Source of the DNA: Planctomycetes bacterium UBA4800
Lineage (GTDB): Bacteria; Planctomycetota; UBA8108; UBA8890; UBA8898
Assembly: GCA_002402755.1 (NCBI GenBank)
Contig: DHGK01000184.1
Coordinates: forward strand, 1 to 18,822
Reading direction: 5' to 3'
Length of the DNA stretch: 18,822 bases
Shown: in pieces, positions 15,096 to 18,822 of the stretch
How positions within the stretch are numbered: the first letter of the stretch is position 1
Layout: every line of letters begins with the position of its first letter
Notes under the pieces: generated by a model
Told to the model about the DNA's origin: nothing
The model's database searches: none
The model's input: only the letters and a program-made list of their open reading frames with translations
Made by a program: the position numbers and the translations under genes

Positions 15096-16652
15096 TCAGG
15101 GCTTGCCCGCCGGCTTGCCGCGCTCCTTCGCGCCGCCGCCGCCGCCCTCGGCCATGCGCCCGAGAAACTCGGGAAGCTCGACGCCCGCCATCTGCGCCAG
15201 GTCGTGAATCGGCGGGAGGCTCTTCACCAGGCTCGACACGAAGTTCGCGGTCGAGGAGCCCTTGCCCTCCCCGCCGCCCGAGTCCCAGACCGTCACCTTG
15301 TCGATCTTGAGGTTCTTGATCGCCTCGACCTGGCGCGCGACCACCTCCTCGATCTTCTCGATCATGAGCAGCGTCGCGGCGGCCTTCGAGTCCCCGCTGC
15401 AGCTCTCGACCAGCGCGCGGTAGCCGGCGGCCTTCGCGTCGAGCACCTTCTTCAGGCCCTCGGCCTCGGCCTGGTACTTGAAGAGAATCGCGTCCGCCTG
15501 GCCGCGCGCCTCCCGGCGCGTCTTCTCGGCCTGGGCCTCGGCGGCGATCTCCATCTTGGTCTTCTCGACCTCTTCCCTGACGACCTCGGCCGCCCTCAGG
15601 CGCTCCTGCTCGGCCTTGTACTGCGCCTTCTGGACCTCGGCGAGCGCCTCGCGCTTCGCGATCTCGCCGCGCTGCATGGCCTCGGCCTGGCGCATGGCGA
15701 GCTCTGCTTCGTAGGCCGCGATGCTGGCCTTGGCCGTGTTCTCGCCCTTGATCGCCTCGGCCTCCTGCTGCTGGACGAAGACGCGCCGGCCGGCCTCGGC
15801 CCGCTTCTTGCCCTTGTCGGCCTCGGCGATGTTCTCGGCGACCGCAATCTCCTTCCCGCGGTTGGCCTCGGCCTCGCCCACCGACGCGGCCGTCTCCTGC
15901 TGCTGGAGGTAGATGCGCCGGTCGGCCTCGGCCTTCTTCTTGCCCTTGGCCTGCTCGGCCTCGTTCTCGGCGACCCGGATCTCCCTGACCTTGTTGGCCT
16001 CGGCCTGGCCGATTGCGCCCATCTTCTCCTGCTCGGCGACATCGACGCGCGCCTGGTTGATCGCCTCCGACGCGGCCTTCTTGCCGAGCGCCTGGATGTA
16101 CCCGGACTCGTCCGTGATGTCCGTGATGTTGACGTTGATCAGGTACAGGCCGACCTTGTTGAGCTCCGGCTCGACGTTCTTCCTGATGGCCTCAAGGAAG
16201 CTCTCCCGGTCCTGGTTGATCTGCTCGATCGTGAGCGAGGCGACCGTCAGCCTGAGCTGGCCGAAGATGATCTCGCGCACCATGTCCTCGATGGCCTCCA
16301 TCTTCAGCCCGAGGAGGCGCTCGGCGGCGTTGGTCATGACGTCCGGATCGGTGCTGATGCCGACCGTGAACGTGCTCGGCACGTTGACGCGGATGTTCTG
16401 CTGCGACAGCGCGTTCTCAAGCGGTATGTTGATCGTCATCGGGATCAGGTCCAGGAACGCGCAATCCTGGATCAGCGGCATGACGAACGCGCCGCCGCCG
16501 TGGATGCAGCGCGCGAACTGCCCCTTCTGCGTGCGGCCGTAGATGACGAGGATCTTGTCGGACGGGCAGCGCTTGAAGCGCGCCGCGAACACCATCAATG
16601 CCGAGAGCAGAATCGCGATGATGACGACTATGATCCCGATGAGCCATTCCAT
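15096..16652 (-). CDS. floT: Flotillin-like SPFH-domain membrane microdomain protein
   Basis: This 518-residue homologue of bacterial flotillin (B. subtilis FloT/YuaG) is a scaffold of functional membrane microdomains. Residues 3-24 are an N-terminal membrane segment. An SPFH domain (about 25-190) includes IYGRTQKGQFARCIHGGGAF and LGLKMEAIEDMVREIIFGQL. A long Ala/Glu/Lys-rich coiled coil (about 190-420) is the flotillin domain. The C-terminus has a Gly-rich linker, a helix and a KPAGKP-type tail. Residues 215-258 and 259-302 are a 44-residue tandem duplication. The start at 16652 has AAGGAG at 6-nt spacing. It lies 23 bp after the NfeD-like gene, in the same order as the B. subtilis yuaF-floT operon, so the two probably act together. 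Symbol floT is by similarity and context. Confidence 0.93.
   Translation of the reverse strand: MEWLIGIIVVIIAILLSALMVFAARFKRCPSDKILVIYGRTQKGQFARCIHGGGAFVMPLIQDCAFLDLIPMTINIPLENALSQQNIRVNVPSTFTVGISTDPDVMTNAAERLLGLKMEAIEDMVREIIFGQLRLTVASLTIEQINQDRESFLEAIRKNVEPELNKVGLYLINVNITDITDESGYIQALGKKAASEAINQARVDVAEQEKMGAIGQAEANKVREIRVAENEAEQAKGKKKAEADRRIYLQQQETAASVGEAEANRGKEIAVAENIAEADKGKKRAEAGRRVFVQQQEAEAIKGENTAKASIAAYEAELAMRQAEAMQRGEIAKREALAEVQKAQYKAEQERLRAAEVVREEVEKTKMEIAAEAQAEKTRREARGQADAILFKYQAEAEGLKKVLDAKAAGYRALVESCSGDSKAAATLLMIEKIEEVVARQVEAIKNLKIDKVTVWDSGGGEGKGSSTANFVSSLVKSLPPIHDLAQMAGVELPEFLGRMAEGGGGGAKERGKPAGKP
15747..16010 (-). repeat. Tandem duplication of a 132-bp (44-residue) unit inside the flotillin coiled coil
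   Basis: Unit A (15879-16010) encodes GQAEANKVREIRVAENEAEQ through to ASV, and unit B (15747-15878) encodes GEAEANRGKEIAVAENIAEA through to AIK. They align without gaps, sharing xEAN, REI/KEI, VAEN, KGKK, AEA, RR and QQQE positions. The 44-residue length equals four hendecads, keeping the coiled-coil phase. Confidence 0.8.
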
Positions 16653-16675
16653 ACGCTACTCCTTCTTCGCGCGTG

Positions 16676-17275
16676 TCACGCGATGCGTTCGACGACGAGC
16701 ACGCTGCCCGGCGAGACTTCCGTGACGCGCACGCGCTCGCCGGTCTTGATCTCTTCCCTGTCCTTGCTGACGGCATCGAAGATCTTGCGCCGGCCCTGGA
16801 CCGAGACCTGCGCCCTGCCCGAGCCGCCCGCCCTGATCGTCATGTAGACGACGCCCTCCTGCCCGACCGCGTTCCCGATGTGGAGGTTGCCGCTGGCCTG
16901 CAGCTTGAAGAGCATGGCCATGAACTTCGCCTGGACGTACGTCATGACGCAGCCGGCGCCGGTCGCGATCGCGATCGACTGGACATCGCCGACCGCCTGC
17001 ATCTCCTTCAAGGCCATGCCGGTGAGCCCGAAGAGCATCAGGAACGCCGTGATGCCCTGGATCGTCAGGAGCTTGAAGCTCAGGTCGGAGTCCCCGATCG
17101 CGTGCAGGTCCTGGGGCGCGTCCGGCACCACGTCGGGCACGCCGTCGGCCGCGTCGTGCGAATCGAAGCCGATGAGCTGGATGACGAGCCTGATGCCGAA
17201 GAACACGCCCCCGAAGACGGCGCAGGCGAAGTACACCTTCTCCAGGGTGTCGATCCGGGAAAACCATTCGCTCAT
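16676..17275 (-). CDS. NfeD-like membrane protein (YuaF type) paired with flotillin
   Basis: This 199-residue protein has a hydrophobic segment at about 13-36, two more at about 72-90 and 97-120, and a C-terminal OB-fold-like beta domain (about 133-199: GNAVGQEGVVYMTIRAGGSG and GERVRVTEVSPGSVLVVERI). This matches short NfeD-family proteins lacking the protease part. B. subtilis YuaF is of this type and works with FloT in membrane fluidity and microdomain organisation. The start at 17275 is chosen because the membrane region follows directly and GGAGG lies 10 nt upstream; an earlier in-frame ATG (17371) would add a non-conserved, signal-less stretch. It is the first gene of the NfeD-flotillin unit, divergent from the SPFH-GYF_2 gene. 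Confidence 0.85.
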   Translation of the reverse strand: MSEWFSRIDTLEKVYFACAVFGGVFFGIRLVIQLIGFDSHDAADGVPDVVPDAPQDLHAIGDSDLSFKLLTIQGITAFLMLFGLTGMALKEMQAVGDVQSIAIATGAGCVMTYVQAKFMAMLFKLQASGNLHIGNAVGQEGVVYMTIRAGGSGRAQVSVQGRRKIFDAVSKDREEIKTGERVRVTEVSPGSVLVVERIA

Positions 17276-17400
17276 GAGGTTCGAGCCTCCGCGGAACCGC
17301 GGGCGCCGGCCGCCCGCATCATGTACGACGAACGGGCGGCCGTGATTTTCAGCGCCGGCGCCTGACAGCATACCCCCGGCGGCCCGAAAAAACCAGGTGC

Positions 17401-17430
17401 TTGCGCGACCTACCTCATCGCAAGTACAGT
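17401..17430 (+). promoter_or_regulatory. Putative promoter of the SPFH-GYF_2 gene
   Basis: TTGCGC (17401-17406) and TACAGT (17425-17430) are 18 bp apart. This makes the in-frame ATG at 17431 unlikely to be used as start and supports the ATG at 17461. Confidence 0.4.
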
Positions 17431-17460
17431 ATGGCTGCGCAACCCGAACGAGGTGACCGC

Positions 17461-18552
17461 ATGGGACTCTGGGACAAGATCCGCGGCGAGTTCATCGACA
17501 TCGTCCAGTGGACCGATGATTCGCGCGACACGATGGTCTGGCGCTTCGAGCGCCACGGCAACGAGATCAAGTTCGGCGCCAAGCTCGTCGTCCGCGAGTC
17601 GCAGGCCGCCGTCTTCGTCAACATGGGCACGGCGGCGGACGTGTTCCCCCCCGGCATGTACGATCTGGACGCCAGGAACCTGCCGATCCTCTCGACCCTG
17701 CTGGGCTGGAAGTACGGATTCCACAGCCCGTTCAAGGCCGAGGTGTACTTCGTCAACACGAGGCGCTTCACGGACCTGAAATGGGGCACTAAGAACCCGG
17801 TGATCCGCCGCGATGCCGAGTTCGGGCCGGTCAGGCTGCGGGCCTTCGGCACGTACGCCGTGCGGGTCGCCGACGCCGTCAAGTTCATCCGCGAGATCGC
17901 CGGCACGGACTCCCACTTCACGACCGGCGAGATCATGGAGCAGCTCAGGAACATCGTCGTGGCGCGCTTCTCGGACGCCGTGGCCGAGGGCGCGATACCG
18001 GTCCTCGACCTGGCCGCGCACTACGACGAGATCGCCGAGTCCGTCGGGCGGAAGATCGCCCCGGAGTTCGACGCCTACGGTCTGGAGCTCTCGCAGTTCT
18101 ACGTCGAGAACATCTCCCTGCCCCCCGAGGTCGAGAAGGCCGTCGACGCGCGCAGCAGCATGGGCGCCATCGGCGACCTCAACCGCTTCTCGCAGTTCCA
18201 GGCCGCGCAGGCCATGGAGGAGGCGGCGCGCAACCCGGGCGGCATGGCCGCGGGCGGCATGGGCATGGGCATGGGCTTCGCCATGGCGAGCCAGATCGGG
18301 CAGCAGATGGCCGGCGCCTCGCAGCCCCCGCCGCTCCCCGGCGGGGCCGCCATGTTCTACGCGGCGGCCGGCGGCATCCAGACCGGGCCCTTCGATCTGG
18401 TCACGCTCGGCCGCAAGGCCCATGCGGGCGAGATCACGGCCGCGACGCTCGTCTGGCGCCAGGGCATGCCCGAGTGGACTCCCGCGGGCGCGGTCCCCGA
18501 GCTCGCGGGGCTCTTTCCCGCGGCGCCGCCGCCGCTTCCCGCCGCCTCATAG
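17461..18552 (+). CDS. SPFH-domain protein (COG4260/YdjI type) with C-terminal GYF_2 domain
   Basis: This 363-residue protein begins MGLWDKIRGEFIDIVQWTDD, the typical opening of the YdjI / 'virion core protein-like' SPFH family. It continues with WRFERHGNEIKFGAKLVVRE, a beta-rich SPFH core, and a helical part ending LSQFYVENISLPPEVEKAVD (around residue 220). A Gly/Met-rich linker (about 259-296) leads to a GYF_2 domain (about 299-352: FYAAAGGIQTGPFDLVTLGR, then LVWRQGMPEWTPAGAVPELA). Related B. subtilis YdjI acts in membrane-stress response complexes; that role here is inferred. There is no N-terminal membrane segment. The start at 17461 has GAGG at 7-nt spacing. It is divergent from the NfeD-flotillin unit, suggesting a joint membrane-stress or microdomain locus. 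A possible hydrophobic tail lies out of frame after its stop. Confidence 0.9.
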   Translation: MGLWDKIRGEFIDIVQWTDDSRDTMVWRFERHGNEIKFGAKLVVRESQAAVFVNMGTAADVFPPGMYDLDARNLPILSTLLGWKYGFHSPFKAEVYFVNTRRFTDLKWGTKNPVIRRDAEFGPVRLRAFGTYAVRVADAVKFIREIAGTDSHFTTGEIMEQLRNIVVARFSDAVAEGAIPVLDLAAHYDEIAESVGRKIAPEFDAYGLELSQFYVENISLPPEVEKAVDARSSMGAIGDLNRFSQFQAAQAMEEAARNPGGMAAGGMGMGMGFAMASQIGQQMAGASQPPPLPGGAAMFYAAAGGIQTGPFDLVTLGRKAHAGEITAATLVWRQGMPEWTPAGAVPELAGLFPAAPPPLPAAS

Positions 18553-18822
18553 CGCGCGCACGGGCGAGGTCCAGGGCGAGCGCCCGTACTCGTGGGCGAA
18601 GATCGCACTCCTCGCGGCCGGCATCGCGGCCGCGGCGGCGGCGGTGATTCTCGCGCTGAGCGCGTGAGTGACCGCCTCCCTCGTGTTCCTTCGCGCGGCT
18701 GCCCCCGCATCCGGGGAGAACGGAAGGACGATGCCGCCGCCCTGGTTACCGTTCACGGTTTTCTCGCCATGTTCGGGCGCACAGACACGTCTCATCTGAC
18801 GGAGAAGAAACCACAGAGGCAC
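18553..18822. other. 270-bp right-end region without a supportable gene
   Basis: The first part (to 18667) holds a stretch in the +1 frame relative to the SPFH gene that reads as a hydrophobic Ala-rich helix, with no start codon of its own. The rest shows no coding signal on either strand. The last 20 bp (GAAGAAACCACAGAGGCAC at the end) resemble the start of a dispersed intergenic repeat. Confidence 0.5.

Noticed and set aside
15204..16847. Plus-strand open frame opposite the flotillin gene
   Set aside because: Leu/Asp/Arg-rich mirror of the coiled-coil codons; no RBS or domain.
18748..18759. Near-palindrome ACCGTTCACGGT
   Set aside because: Arms of only 5 bp with a 2-nt centre; not distinguishable from chance without other copies.
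18547..18822. Minus-strand small ORF at the right edge
   Set aside because: The proposed start lies within the possible repeat, it is antisense to low-complexity GC-rich DNA, and there is no SD or recognisable motif.

Overview
This is a very GC-rich window (strong C/G preference at third codon positions) from a bacterial chromosome. It has a diderm, environmental flavour. The evidence is a secreted multidomain protein with a C-terminal dockerin, a glutaminyl-tRNA synthetase alongside a glutamyl-tRNA synthetase, a GTP-type PEP carboxykinase, a URO-D/MtaA-like methyltransferase and a bacterial flotillin. That mix is common in uncultured Planctomycetes-, Lentisphaerae- or Hydrogenedentes-like genomes, but the phylum cannot be fixed from the sequence alone. 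There is no sign of phage, CRISPR, rRNA or tRNA. The content is mostly housekeeping plus signalling and membrane-organisation genes.

Left part (1-3704). A partial AAA ATPase on the minus strand runs off the edge. A long non-coding spacer with a perfect 28-bp palindrome separates it from a divergent secreted cohesin-like/FN3-like/dockerin protein. After that lies a decayed gene with an RBS, signal-peptide start and Lcl_C (DUF1566) ends.

Middle part (3705-8335, plus strand). This holds glnS, GTP-PEPCK and a diguanylate cyclase with its own promoter. The glnS leader carries two strong hairpins.

From 8343 to 10771 the minus strand carries a compact run: rpe (start 10771), accD (overlapping it by 17 bp), an RsbW-like ATPase/serine kinase, and a small degenerate receiver joined to the kinase by an ATGA overlap. 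So a core-metabolism pair is followed by a signalling pair, and these meet the diguanylate cyclase tail to tail with a 7-bp gap.

Right part (10800-18822). gltX on the plus strand converges on a minus-strand protein of unknown function with two zf-TFIIB-like zinc ribbons. Divergent from that is a URO-D-superfamily enzyme. It is followed by a membrane-microdomain locus: NfeD-like protein and flotillin (minus strand), divergent from a second SPFH protein with a C-terminal GYF_2 domain (plus strand). The first two match the Bacillus yuaF-floT arrangement. The right edge holds an out-of-frame hydrophobic tail and the start of what may be an interspersed repeat.

The best candidates for something new are the two-ribbon unknown protein, the flotillin/NfeD/SPFH-GYF_2 cluster, the RsbW-like/pseudo-receiver pair, the structured leaders of the two tRNA-synthetase genes and the URO-D gene, and a set of apparently leaderless minus-strand starts. 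No complete, obviously novel system is visible.
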